Source: Oxalobacter paraformigenes (GTDB taxonomy: Bacteria > Pseudomonadota > Gammaproteobacteria > Burkholderiales > Burkholderiaceae_D). Taken from it: a stretch of DNA of 64,000 nt. The notes below the pieces were generated by a model that saw only the letters and a list, made by a program, of their open reading frames with translations, was not told the origin of the DNA and searched no databases. Both the position numbers and the translations under genes were made by a program. Of this stretch, positions 26,852-37,016 are shown one piece after another. How positions within the stretch are numbered: the stretch's first letter is position 1; each line of letters opens with the position of its first letter. The stretch covers positions 1,147,774-1,211,773 of the forward strand of contig NZ_KI392031.1 in NCBI RefSeq assembly GCF_000158475.2, in the 5' to 3' direction.

Positions 26852-27766
26852 TTAAATCCGTACCTCGCGCACCTTGTGGATATTGCGTGAAGGCGGTTCC
26901 CCGAACAAGCGTTTGTATTCCCGGTTGAACTGCGTCGGGCTTTCGTAGCCGACAGCCAGACAAGCATTTGCGGCATATTCGTTTTCGACCAGCATCAGCC
27001 GTTGCGCTTCGTAAAGACGCAGGCGCTTTTGGTACTGCAAGGGCGAAAGGGTCGTGATTTGCTTGAAATGGCGATGAAAGGTCGATGTTGCCATATTGGC
27101 TTTCCTAGCTAATTCATCGACTTGCAAAGGTTCCTTATAGTTATTTCTTAACCATGAAATCACCTGTGCGATCCGGTTTCCCTGTGAACCCGCCGTATTG
27201 ATGGCGCGCAGAAACCTGCCTCGTGGCCCGACCAGAAGACGGTAATGGATTTCCCGGACAATCATCGGCGCCAGCACCGGAATCTGTTCCGGATTGTCGA
27301 GCAGTTCGGTCAAACGCAAAAACGCGTCGAGCAAGTCCGCTTCGATCGGCGTGACAGAAAGCCCCCTGACCGGTTCGTCGCTGTTTTGAGACAAATGCGG
27401 CAATTCCGAGATCAGTTGGCCCACCATATATTTGTCGATTTTCAGTCCCAGACCCAAAAACGGTTTTTCGGGCCCGGCATCCAGTATGTAATTCTTGCTT
27501 GGCAAATCCACACTGTTCAGGAGACTGTCGTTTTCGCGGTAATGATATTCCTGGCTTCCGACAACGGAACGTTTTTTTCCCTGAATGACGACGCCGACGG
27601 CAGGCTCGTAAAAACAGCTGTCGCACACATCGCAATCATCGCGACGGAACAGGGAAAACCCTTCTATGGGAGTTTGGTAATCACCCGGTTCAGGAACCCA
27701 TTTCAACAGTTTTTCCCTGATGGTGTGATTCTTGTCCATCAGGCTGGTCTGGCTGTTTGCAGGCAT
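26852..27766 (-). CDS. AraC-family transcriptional regulator with AraC_N effector domain
   Basis: The protein has 304 residues. The N-terminal cupin-like effector domain (about 10-190) starts with the family pattern T-P-I-E-G-F-S-L-F-R-R-D, then CFYEPAVGVVIQGKKRSVVG and the conserved YHYRENDSLLNSVDLP. The C-terminal pair of helix-turn-helix motifs (about 205-300) includes LQVDELARKANMATSTFHRH and VGYESPTQFNREYKRLFGEP. This subgroup commonly sits divergent from aldo/keto reductase or short-chain dehydrogenase genes, as here (28093 onward), and likely activates them. Confidence 0.92.
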   Translation of the reverse strand: MPANSQTSLMDKNHTIREKLLKWVPEPGDYQTPIEGFSLFRRDDCDVCDSCFYEPAVGVVIQGKKRSVVGSQEYHYRENDSLLNSVDLPSKNYILDAGPEKPFLGLGLKIDKYMVGQLISELPHLSQNSDEPVRGLSVTPIEADLLDAFLRLTELLDNPEQIPVLAPMIVREIHYRLLVGPRGRFLRAINTAGSQGNRIAQVISWLRNNYKEPLQVDELARKANMATSTFHRHFKQITTLSPLQYQKRLRLYEAQRLMLVENEYAANACLAVGYESPTQFNREYKRLFGEPPSRNIHKVREVRI

Positions 27767-27893
27767 GACGCTCTCCTAAAGAAATCCTTGCCAAAAAATA
27801 CGGGACTTTTTCTCTTCTGATTCTGCCATCAAATGAGAGAATCGGGCAAGAACTAAAGAGTTTCATGCCTTCATTTCCCTCAAGGGAAAAACT

Positions 27894-27918
27894 AAGCTTT
27901 CAACTGTCCGGAAAGCTT
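27894..27918. promoter_or_regulatory. Perfect inverted repeat in the AraC/aldo-keto-reductase divergent region
   Basis: AAGCTTTC (27894-27901), a 9-base spacer, and GAAAGCTT (27911-27918) form a perfect inverted repeat. It lies in the 326-base divergent region, followed on the plus strand by GGAATATAACCC. It is a good candidate operator for the AraC protein or another regulator of the operon. Confidence 0.55.
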
Positions 27919-28029
27919 CTGAGGTTAGTGGAATATAACCCGGGAAACCGGCAAGGCCTGTGACGGCTGGCGCGTTCCGATGTGCTTTACTGTTTTGTTA
28001 GCGGTATGGTTCCGCTTGCAGACCCGTAA

Positions 28030-30705
<2,676 letters not shown>

Positions 30706-30734
30706 CAGGACTTCAGGCTGCGAAAAGGAGAACC

Positions 30735-31235
30735 ATGAAACGGATTCTGACAATGGCAATAGTACCTGTACTGCTCGCTGCGGCCGGCAACTGCGTGGCA
30801 GCCGGCGTTCCGGACAAAACCGTGCCCGCCAATAGACAGACGGTTATGCAAAGCGGCTCCCAAACGTCTTTCAAAGGTCCGGCCGAATACTTCACGGGAA
30901 ACGTCAAGGTCGATATGCTGTTTGCCCCGACAAAAACGCTGCCCGCTTCCGGCGCCCGTGTCGCGTTCGAGCCGGGTACGAGAACGGCATGGCACACCCA
31001 TCCGGCCGGGCAGACACTGGTTGTCACCTCAGGCGTCGGCCTGACGCAGGAATGGGGCGGCCCCATTGTCGAAATCCGGCCCGGCGACGTCGTCAAATGC
31101 CCGGCCGGCGTCAGGCACTGGCATGGCGCCAGACCGGACAGTGCCATGACGCATCTGGCCATAACAGGTGACGCCGGCGGCAAAAACGTCGAGTGGCTGG
31201 AAAAAGTGACGGACGAACAGTATCGGGGCAACTGA
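30735..31235 (+). CDS. Exported cupin-domain protein
   Basis: The protein has 166 residues. A signal peptide (1-23, ending CVAA-G) is followed by one cupin barrel. Metal-binding cupin motif 1 is ARVAFEPGTRTAWHTHPAGQ, with two His and later residues, and motif 2 is IRPGDVVKCPAGVRHWHGA. This is the small cupin type annotated as carboxymuconolactone-decarboxylase-associated or mandelonitrile-lyase-like. AAAGGAGAACC precedes ATG 30735. It is the last gene of the operon and, with the CMD-like protein, suggests a periplasmic step beside cytoplasmic reductases. Confidence 0.88.
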   Translation: MKRILTMAIVPVLLAAAGNCVAAGVPDKTVPANRQTVMQSGSQTSFKGPAEYFTGNVKVDMLFAPTKTLPASGARVAFEPGTRTAWHTHPAGQTLVVTSGVGLTQEWGGPIVEIRPGDVVKCPAGVRHWHGARPDSAMTHLAITGDAGGKNVEWLEKVTDEQYRGN

Positions 31236-31471
31236 ATTTTGGTCGTATTCAGGGACATTTCCGGAAACGGAAAAAAGGCGGCTGAAAGAACTGGCGCTCC
31301 CGTCCGTTTTTTTCAGAACCGGCTGAATCCGTCCGGTTTCCCTGCCCCCCGTTTCCGGCAGAACGTCCCTGTTCATGACCATACTCATTTCGCACAACCG
31401 GCAACCGGAGGGAAAATCCCGGGTGTTTTATAATAGAAAATTTCTTTTGTTTTGAAAGCCATCTTCCTGCC

Positions 31472-32608
31472 ATGTTTCATGTTTTCGCCGCATTGATCGG
31501 CCTGTATGTCATTGGACGGTTCGTTCCCTCACTTCCGGTCACTGCCGGCTGGAAATGGGCCGCTGCTTTCATCATTTTGCTGGTTTCGCAATATCACCTT
31601 CTGAACCGTTTCCTTTTCGGTGGCATGGCCTCACCCGAAGTGCCCTTTTCTATCCTCGTTTTCGGGGGCTGGCTGTTCGGTGCGTTCCTATTGCTGGCGG
31701 GATTGCTCCTGCTGAAAGATCTGGCTTCCCTGCTTCTCCTGGTTTTCCGGCACACCGGCCTGCTCTCAAGCGGCTTTCATTTGGGCTATCGCACCACTCT
31801 CGGCCTTGGCGTCGCGGCGCTTCTGCTTTCGGCCATCGGCGTCTGGCAAGCCGTCCGGATACCGGACGTGCACCGGATCGACGTCACGGTCAACCGCCTG
31901 CCTGCCGGACTGGACGGTTTGCGGCTGGTTCAGCTGACCGACCTGCATGCGAGCCGCCTGTTCCAGGCGCCCTGGATACGTGCCGTCGCGGACAAAACCA
32001 ATGCGCTGGATCCCGACCTGATTGTCATTACCGGCGATCTGGTGGACGGGACGACCGCAAACCGCGCCCCTGACGTCGCCCCCTTAAGCGACCTGAAAGC
32101 CCGGCTCGGCGTATTTGCGGTAACCGGAAATCACGAATACTATTCCAACTACCGGAACTGGATGAAAGCGTTTGAAAGCCTCGGTCTCCGTATTCTCAAA
32201 AACGAACACGTCGTCCTGAACGACAAAGGGCAGTCACTGGTTCTGGCCGGCGTGACCGACCGGGTTGCCGCCAATTTCGGCTTGCCCGCGCCAAACATCG
32301 GACAAGCCCTGTCGGGAGCGCCGGAAGACGCGCCTGTTATTTTGCTGGCCCATCAACCCAAAGGTTCTGCCGCCTACGCCGAATCCGGTGTCGATCTTCA
32401 GCTTTCCGGCCATACCCACGGCGGACAGATCCTCGGCATCCACTGGATTACCCAAATGGCCAACGATGGTTACGTATCCGGACTTTACGGAATCGGCAAT
32501 ATGCAGCTCTATGTCAGCAACGGCACAGGACTCTGGAGCGGTTTTCCCGTCCGCCTCGGCAAACCGTCTGAAATAACCGAAATCGTGCTGCATGCGCCAT
32601 CAAAATGA
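31472..32608 (+). CDS. Membrane-bound metallophosphoesterase (YkuE/YaeI-like)
   Basis: The protein has 378 residues. Four N-terminal membrane helices (about 1-25, 28-45, 58-90, 108-128) precede a calcineurin-like phosphoesterase domain (about 140-370). The metal ligands are in the order expected: QLTDLHASR, ITGDLVDG, VTGNHEYY, LLAHQP and SGHTHGGQ. Related proteins hydrolyse lipid-type phosphate esters such as UDP-diacylglucosamine-like substrates or polyprenyl phosphates, but the substrate here is not determinable. The gene stands alone. Confidence 0.9.
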   Translation: MFHVFAALIGLYVIGRFVPSLPVTAGWKWAAAFIILLVSQYHLLNRFLFGGMASPEVPFSILVFGGWLFGAFLLLAGLLLLKDLASLLLLVFRHTGLLSSGFHLGYRTTLGLGVAALLLSAIGVWQAVRIPDVHRIDVTVNRLPAGLDGLRLVQLTDLHASRLFQAPWIRAVADKTNALDPDLIVITGDLVDGTTANRAPDVAPLSDLKARLGVFAVTGNHEYYSNYRNWMKAFESLGLRILKNEHVVLNDKGQSLVLAGVTDRVAANFGLPAPNIGQALSGAPEDAPVILLAHQPKGSAAYAESGVDLQLSGHTHGGQILGIHWITQMANDGYVSGLYGIGNMQLYVSNGTGLWSGFPVRLGKPSEITEIVLHAPSK

Positions 32609-32680
32609 TTTTTCCTTTCCCGGAAAAACCGTATGCCACGCCCTTTTCCGGCCGCCGGCATAATCTTTCTTTCGAAAGGC

Positions 32681-32983
32681 TCAGGGTTTTTCCGCCGTTT
32701 TCCCGGTACTGTCGCGGTTCATGAAAACGCCCGGATCGGGCTGGCCATCGCACCGGTGGATTCTTTCGCGGCGGGACGGCGGCCACTGCGACTCCGGATT
32801 GCGCTGCCAGTATTTTTCCTGAGGCGTCAGGCGGCACGGTTCGGCCTGTGTTCCCTTTTCCACTTTCCGCGACTCTTCCGGCATACCGGCTGCCATCACG
32901 GAAACGGACAGAAAAGCCGCCGGCGTTAGAGCAAAAAGGATTGTCCCGACAAGATGTCGCATGAAACAGCGTTTGTCCGGCAT
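32681..32983 (-). CDS. Small exported hypothetical protein
   Basis: The protein has 100 residues. A basic start and hydrophobic core (RHLVGTILFALTPAAFLSVS, then VMAAG) make a signal peptide. The mature part is short, charged and Pro/Arg-rich, with two cysteines (EPCRLTPQEKYWQRN; RIHRCDGQPDPGV). ATG 32983 is preceded by AAAGGAAAAG. No family is recognised. It could be a small periplasmic or outer-membrane-associated protein. Confidence 0.6.
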   Translation of the reverse strand: MPDKRCFMRHLVGTILFALTPAAFLSVSVMAAGMPEESRKVEKGTQAEPCRLTPQEKYWQRNPESQWPPSRRERIHRCDGQPDPGVFMNRDSTGKTAEKP

Positions 32984-33090
32984 GGCTTTTCCTTTCCTTT
33001 ATCAAAACAAAAAACGCCCTTCAGGGCTGTTCTCCTCGTACCCGGAACCCTGTTCCGGAAAATGGGCACTGGCGTAAAACCTTTCCTTCC

Positions 33091-33678
33091 TCATGTGCCG
33101 CCGGATAAATTCCGGGCTGTCTTCAGTATCTTTTTCCCTTCGTTACCCCAGGTTCTGCCAAGGCCGGTACACGGACAGCGGCCGGGAGCGGCCTTCCGAT
33201 ACGGGATCACAAGCCGGCTCCGCATCAATAGCTCAGCCATCGAACCGTCGGAGCCGGAAATCTTTTCATCAGATGAAACGGCAAAATCTGTCCCTTCCCC
33301 CGGGGAAGACCCGGCTTTCAAAACCTGTTTTGCCGGTTCCGGCCTTTTGCCCATCCCGTTACGGACAGAAGATTTCACTTCACCATCGAAAGCGAAGTTC
33401 ATGTCTTCCCGCGAAAACGCAGGAACAGGAACAATGGCGAGGACAGGAACCTGAAGAACCGTTTTTTCCGCTTTCATCGTCCCGTCTTCCCCAACAACCT
33501 GTTTCACAAAAGGAAAATCTGCCGCTTTCGCCCTCCGGTCGCCACCGCCGGAGAAACCGGCAGTCGCTTCAGCCAGCGTTTCCTGCGCTTTCCAGGCCGC
33601 CCTGAGAGAGCCGCCGATCATCAAACCCATTGGCAAATTCCCAAAGTGCCCGTCTGTTTTTTTCTTTTCGGCCGTCAT
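33091..33678 (-). CDS. DUF2589-like protein
   Basis: The protein has 195 residues. It begins LPMGLMIGGSLRAAWKAQET, the pattern of DUF2589 (L-P-[LM]-x-x-[LM]-I-G-G-P-L-x-A-A-x-x-A-Q). The second half contains VLQVPVLAIVPVPAFSREDMNFAFDGEV, which matches the family's V-P-L-L-x-I-V-P-I-P-x-L-x-I-x-x-x-x-x-x-F core. The tail after residue 160 is Arg/Gly-rich and less convincing, so the C-terminus may be altered. DUF2589 proteins are of unknown function and often occur near polymorphic-toxin or phage-tail-like loci. No such locus is visible beside it. Confidence 0.65.
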   Translation of the reverse strand: MTAEKKKTDGHFGNLPMGLMIGGSLRAAWKAQETLAEATAGFSGGGDRRAKAADFPFVKQVVGEDGTMKAEKTVLQVPVLAIVPVPAFSREDMNFAFDGEVKSSVRNGMGKRPEPAKQVLKAGSSPGEGTDFAVSSDEKISGSDGSMAELLMRSRLVIPYRKAAPGRCPCTGLGRTWGNEGKKILKTARNLSGGT

Positions 33679-33819
33679 GCCGTTTTTCCCTGCCGTTCCG
33701 GAAAATCATGCAACACATCCGGCATTTTTGCAACACGGCCCATTTTCTTCATTTCCCGAAAAAGGATAACTGTCATGGGCTTATCGCTCGGATTTCCGTC
33801 AGGAAAAACAGGTTTTTTA

Positions 33820-33849
33820 TTGACAAAATACTTCGCATGCGAATAATAT
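33820..33849 (+). promoter_or_regulatory. Promoter with embedded palindrome upstream of the first MarR gene
   Basis: TTGACA (33820-33825) and TAATAT (33844-33849) are separated by 18 bases, giving a strong sigma-70-type promoter. The spacer ends in the perfect 12-base palindrome TTCGCATGCGAA (33832-33843), ideally placed for MarR autorepression. GGATAAG lies just before ATG 33888. Confidence 0.75.
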
Positions 33850-33887
33850 GCATCAGAACTATCAGCACACTCATATCGGATAAGCGA

Positions 33888-34361
33888 ATGTACGGAAACG
33901 ACCGTTCACTAATGGAACTGATGATCACCATGACGCAGGTATCGCGTGCCTACAAGGGAGTTTGTGACAAACTGGCTTCCCGCTTCGGACTGACCCAGGC
34001 CATCGCCTGGCCGATCGTCGCCATCAGCCGTCTGGGCGATGGCGTACGTCCCGGAGTGATTGCCGACGCCGTCGGCATCGAACCCTCTTCCGTCGTCAGG
34101 CTGATCGACCAGCTGGTGGCCTCCGGCCTGATCGAGCGCCGCGAAGACGCCAACGACCGGCGCGCCAGACTGCTCTTTCTGACGGCTGAAGGGCGGCGCA
34201 AGGTCGCCGAAATCGAAGCGGCTCTCGTTCCATTGCGCCGCCAGCTGTTGCAGGGGCTGTCGGAACAGGAACTGGATGTCTGCATGCACGTTTTCAAAAC
34301 GCTTGGCGAATCCATCGAAAGACACAGAGCCACGGCCAGACAGCATGATCAAGTTGCCTGA
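33888..34361 (+). CDS. MarR-family regulator, first MarR-FUSC module
   Basis: The protein has 157 residues from ATG 33888, with GGATAAG as ribosome site. The winged helix reads GDGVRPGVIADAVGIEPSSV, VRLIDQLVASGLIERREDAN and DRRARLLFLT, with the D-R-R-A-R wing typical of MarR proteins that bind aromatic acids. It ends 17 bases inside the FUSC gene, so the two are translationally coupled. It is about as long as, and clearly paralogous to, the regulator at 36571. It probably represses the operon through the palindrome in its own promoter. Confidence 0.92.
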   Translation: MYGNDRSLMELMITMTQVSRAYKGVCDKLASRFGLTQAIAWPIVAISRLGDGVRPGVIADAVGIEPSSVVRLIDQLVASGLIERREDANDRRARLLFLTAEGRRKVAEIEAALVPLRRQLLQGLSEQELDVCMHVFKTLGESIERHRATARQHDQVA

Positions 34362-36447
34362 ACGGGAAGACTTCCTCTTTTCCCTGAAAAGTTTCATCGG
34401 CGCCATGCTGGCGCTGTATCTGGCGTTTCGCCTTGGCCTGCCGCGCCCGTTCTGGGCGCCCCTGACCGCGTATGTCGTCTCGCAACCGATCGCCGGCGCC
34501 GTCCGTTCCAAGGCGCTCTATCGCGTGACAGGAACCATTATCGGGGCGCTGGCGACCATTATCCTGATCCCGCTCTTCATCAACTATGCCGTTGTGCTGT
34601 GTCTGGCGCTCGGCGTCTGGTTCGGTCTCTGTCTCTTCATCTCGCTTCAGGACAGGACGCCACGCGCCTATGCTTTCATGCTGGCAGGCTATACCGTCGG
34701 GCTGATTACCATGCCCACTCTGGTTGACGTGACGGATTTAAGCATCGCTTCCATTTATGACGTCGCCCTCGCACGGGTGGAAGAGATCACGCTGGGCATC
34801 CTGTGTTCCACCCTGGTTCACAGTCTCATCCTGCCGAAAAGCGCCGGTCATGTCGTGCTGGAACGGCTGGATCAGGCGCTGCGCGATGCCCGGCAATGGG
34901 TCGGCAATGTCCTGACCGAATCCTCTTCCGGCAGCGGCAATCCGGTCAATCTCAACAAACTGGCCCAGATCATCACGGAACTCCGGATGATGTCCACCCA
35001 TCTGCCCTATGACACGTCCCACCTGCGCTGGACAGCCAACATCGTCCGTGCGCTCCAGGACAGGCTTGCTTCGCTGGTGCCCGTTCTGTCGGCCATCGAA
35101 GACAGGCTGAACGTCCTGCGCAACAGCAATACCGGCCAGTTGTCGCCTGCATGGCAGAAACTGCTGGACGACATTGCCGAATGGACAGCGCGGGGCGTGG
35201 AAAACGATCCGGCCAGCGCCATCCGGCTGAGGAAACGGATAGACGACGCCATCCCGGCCATCGACGCCGAATCGCACTGGGAAGACATGCTCCTTGCCAA
35301 CCTTGCCAGCGAGCTCTACCGCCTTGTCGATGTCTGTGAAGACTGCTTCGATTTGCGGCGCCAGATCAACATCGGACTGAAAGGGGAAATGCCGCCGACT
35401 GAAATGCGGAAAACGAAAGTCTCCACTATCACGCTGCATGTCGATCGCCGCCTCGCCCTGTCTTCCGCCTTCGCGGCAGGCATGGCCATGTTCCTTTCTT
35501 CCCTTTTCTGGGTCATTTCGGGCTGGCCGACCGGTTTTGCCGCCCCGATGATGGCGGGCATGTACTGCATGTTTTTCGCGACGATGGACAACCCGACCCC
35601 CATCCTGAAAATCCAGTTTTTCTATACCCTGCTTTCGACCCCGGTTGCAGGGCTTTACCTGCTCTTGTTTTTGCCCTCGGCACACAGCTTTGAAATGATG
35701 ATGCTTCTGTTCGCCCCGTTTTTGCTCTGGTTCGGCACCTATCTGGCGAAACCGGCAACCATGATCAAGGTCATTCCTTTCATGTTCACGACACTGGCGA
35801 CGCTGACCATGTTCGACATGGGATCCGCCAATATGACGTCCTTCATCAATTCGCAAGTCAGTCAGGCAATCGGTGTGGGATTCGCGGTTCTTTTCACCGC
35901 CCTTTTCCGATCCGCCAATCTTGAGACCATCACAAGACGCCTTGTCCATTCCATGTGGAACGATATTTCAACACTCGGCAAGGCCCTGAGGGCGCCGTCC
36001 GTCATGGCCGTCACCGTCAGGATGGTCGATGGCATCAGCCTCCTCGCCCCGCGTCTTGCCACGGTTCAAAAAACGGGTGCCGCCTCGCTGCCAGGTTTCC
36101 TGTCGGCGCTGGATATCCTGTCTGATCTGCGCGTCGGGCTGAACATGACCCGGCTCCTGCGTATCGACCCCAAACTCGAACGGCAGAATTTCACGATCCG
36201 TCCCCTGCTTGAACGCCTGTCCGATTATTACGGCCACCGGAAAAACCTGCCGGTCGACAATGCGGCGGAACTGCTCGGACAGATCGATCAGGCGCTTTAC
36301 CGGGCGGCGAATATCCATTCCCATGCGCAGCAGAGCAATGCCATCGCCGCGCTGGCAGGCATCCGTCGCGATCTGTTTCCGGACGCGCTGCCTTATTCAC
36401 CCCTGACGGAGGGCAGCAAAGACCGTTTTTACGGAAAGGCGGCATAA
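34345..36447 (+). CDS. FUSC-family inner-membrane transporter (AaeB-like), first copy
   Basis: The protein has 700 residues from ATG 34345. It has two membrane blocks: residues about 15-140 (SFIGAMLALYLAFRLGLPRP, FWAPLTAYVVSQPIAGAV and YRVTGTIIGALATI, the FUSC/AaeB N-terminal signature) and about 370-500. Each is followed by a cytoplasmic helical domain. The family exports aromatic carboxylic acids, fusaric acid and similar compounds, normally with an HlyD-type adaptor. This copy has only a MarR gene before it and no adaptor of its own, so it may share the adaptor at 39286 or be redundant. The transcript could read into the second module. Confidence 0.9.
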   Translation: MIKLPEREDFLFSLKSFIGAMLALYLAFRLGLPRPFWAPLTAYVVSQPIAGAVRSKALYRVTGTIIGALATIILIPLFINYAVVLCLALGVWFGLCLFISLQDRTPRAYAFMLAGYTVGLITMPTLVDVTDLSIASIYDVALARVEEITLGILCSTLVHSLILPKSAGHVVLERLDQALRDARQWVGNVLTESSSGSGNPVNLNKLAQIITELRMMSTHLPYDTSHLRWTANIVRALQDRLASLVPVLSAIEDRLNVLRNSNTGQLSPAWQKLLDDIAEWTARGVENDPASAIRLRKRIDDAIPAIDAESHWEDMLLANLASELYRLVDVCEDCFDLRRQINIGLKGEMPPTEMRKTKVSTITLHVDRRLALSSAFAAGMAMFLSSLFWVISGWPTGFAAPMMAGMYCMFFATMDNPTPILKIQFFYTLLSTPVAGLYLLLFLPSAHSFEMMMLLFAPFLLWFGTYLAKPATMIKVIPFMFTTLATLTMFDMGSANMTSFINSQVSQAIGVGFAVLFTALFRSANLETITRRLVHSMWNDISTLGKALRAPSVMAVTVRMVDGISLLAPRLATVQKTGAASLPGFLSALDILSDLRVGLNMTRLLRIDPKLERQNFTIRPLLERLSDYYGHRKNLPVDNAAELLGQIDQALYRAANIHSHAQQSNAIAALAGIRRDLFPDALPYSPLTEGSKDRFYGKAA

Positions 36448-36502
36448 ACCTCTGTGCCGGTAAAATAACCGGCAGACGCCGCCGGGCGCACCACAAAAAG
36501 TA

Positions 36503-36571
36503 TTGACACAAGTAGTTGAGATGATAACATTTACCTCCTCAATATTTGACATGCAAACTATTTACATGTAA
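36503..36571 (+). promoter_or_regulatory. Promoter/operator region of the second MarR gene, possibly without ribosome site
   Basis: TTGACA (36503-36508), 16 bases, then TAACAT (36525-36530) is a plausible promoter. Downstream, ACATG (36549-36553) and the palindrome TTACATGTAA (36562-36571) run into the start codon itself. No Shine-Dalgarno sequence precedes ATG 36571, so initiation may be weak, coupled or nearly leaderless. Confidence 0.55.
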
Positions 36572-37011
36572 TGGAAAATCAGGATGAACTGTTCATGCGC
36601 CTCACCAACGCCCTGACCCGGGTCGCCCGCGCATACAAAACCTCCGCCGACAAAGTGGCGTCGCAATACGGGCTGTCGCAGGCCACGGCATGGCCGGCCG
36701 TCATGATCAACCAGATGGGAGACGGCGTCCGCCCCGGCGAAGTCGCCGAAGCGCTCGGTCTTGACCCGTCATCCGTGGTACGCGTCATCGACCAGCTGAT
36801 CGCCGCCGAATTGCTCACGCGTAAAGAGGACGCCAGCGACCGGCGCGCCCGTCTTCTCACGCTGACCGAGGACGGACGCGAACGCGTCCGGCAAATCGGA
36901 AAGGCCATGCGTCCTTTCAGACGAAAACTTTTCGAAGATATCGACCGTGCCGACCTCGAAGTTTGTCTTAACGTACTGGACAAGCTCGGAACGGCGATCA
37001 AACTCGGCTAG
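36571..37011 (+). CDS. MarR-family regulator, second MarR-FUSC module
   Basis: The protein has 146 residues: MENQDELFMRLTNALTRVAR onward. The winged helix contains SQATAWPAVMINQMGDGVRP, DPSSVVRVIDQLIAAELLTR and DASDRRARLLTLTEDGR. It is paralogous to the regulator at 33888; TAWP, MGDGVRPG and DRRARLL appear in both. It lies 5 bases before the second FUSC gene. The start has no ribosome site and overlaps a palindrome, so it is likely autoregulated. Confidence 0.92.
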   Translation: MENQDELFMRLTNALTRVARAYKTSADKVASQYGLSQATAWPAVMINQMGDGVRPGEVAEALGLDPSSVVRVIDQLIAAELLTRKEDASDRRARLLTLTEDGRERVRQIGKAMRPFRRKLFEDIDRADLEVCLNVLDKLGTAIKLG

Positions 37012-37016
37012 ACACC

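Noticed and set aside
34738-35949. Minus-strand frame of 403 codons
   Set aside because: Antisense to the first FUSC gene; no start signals or family motifs.
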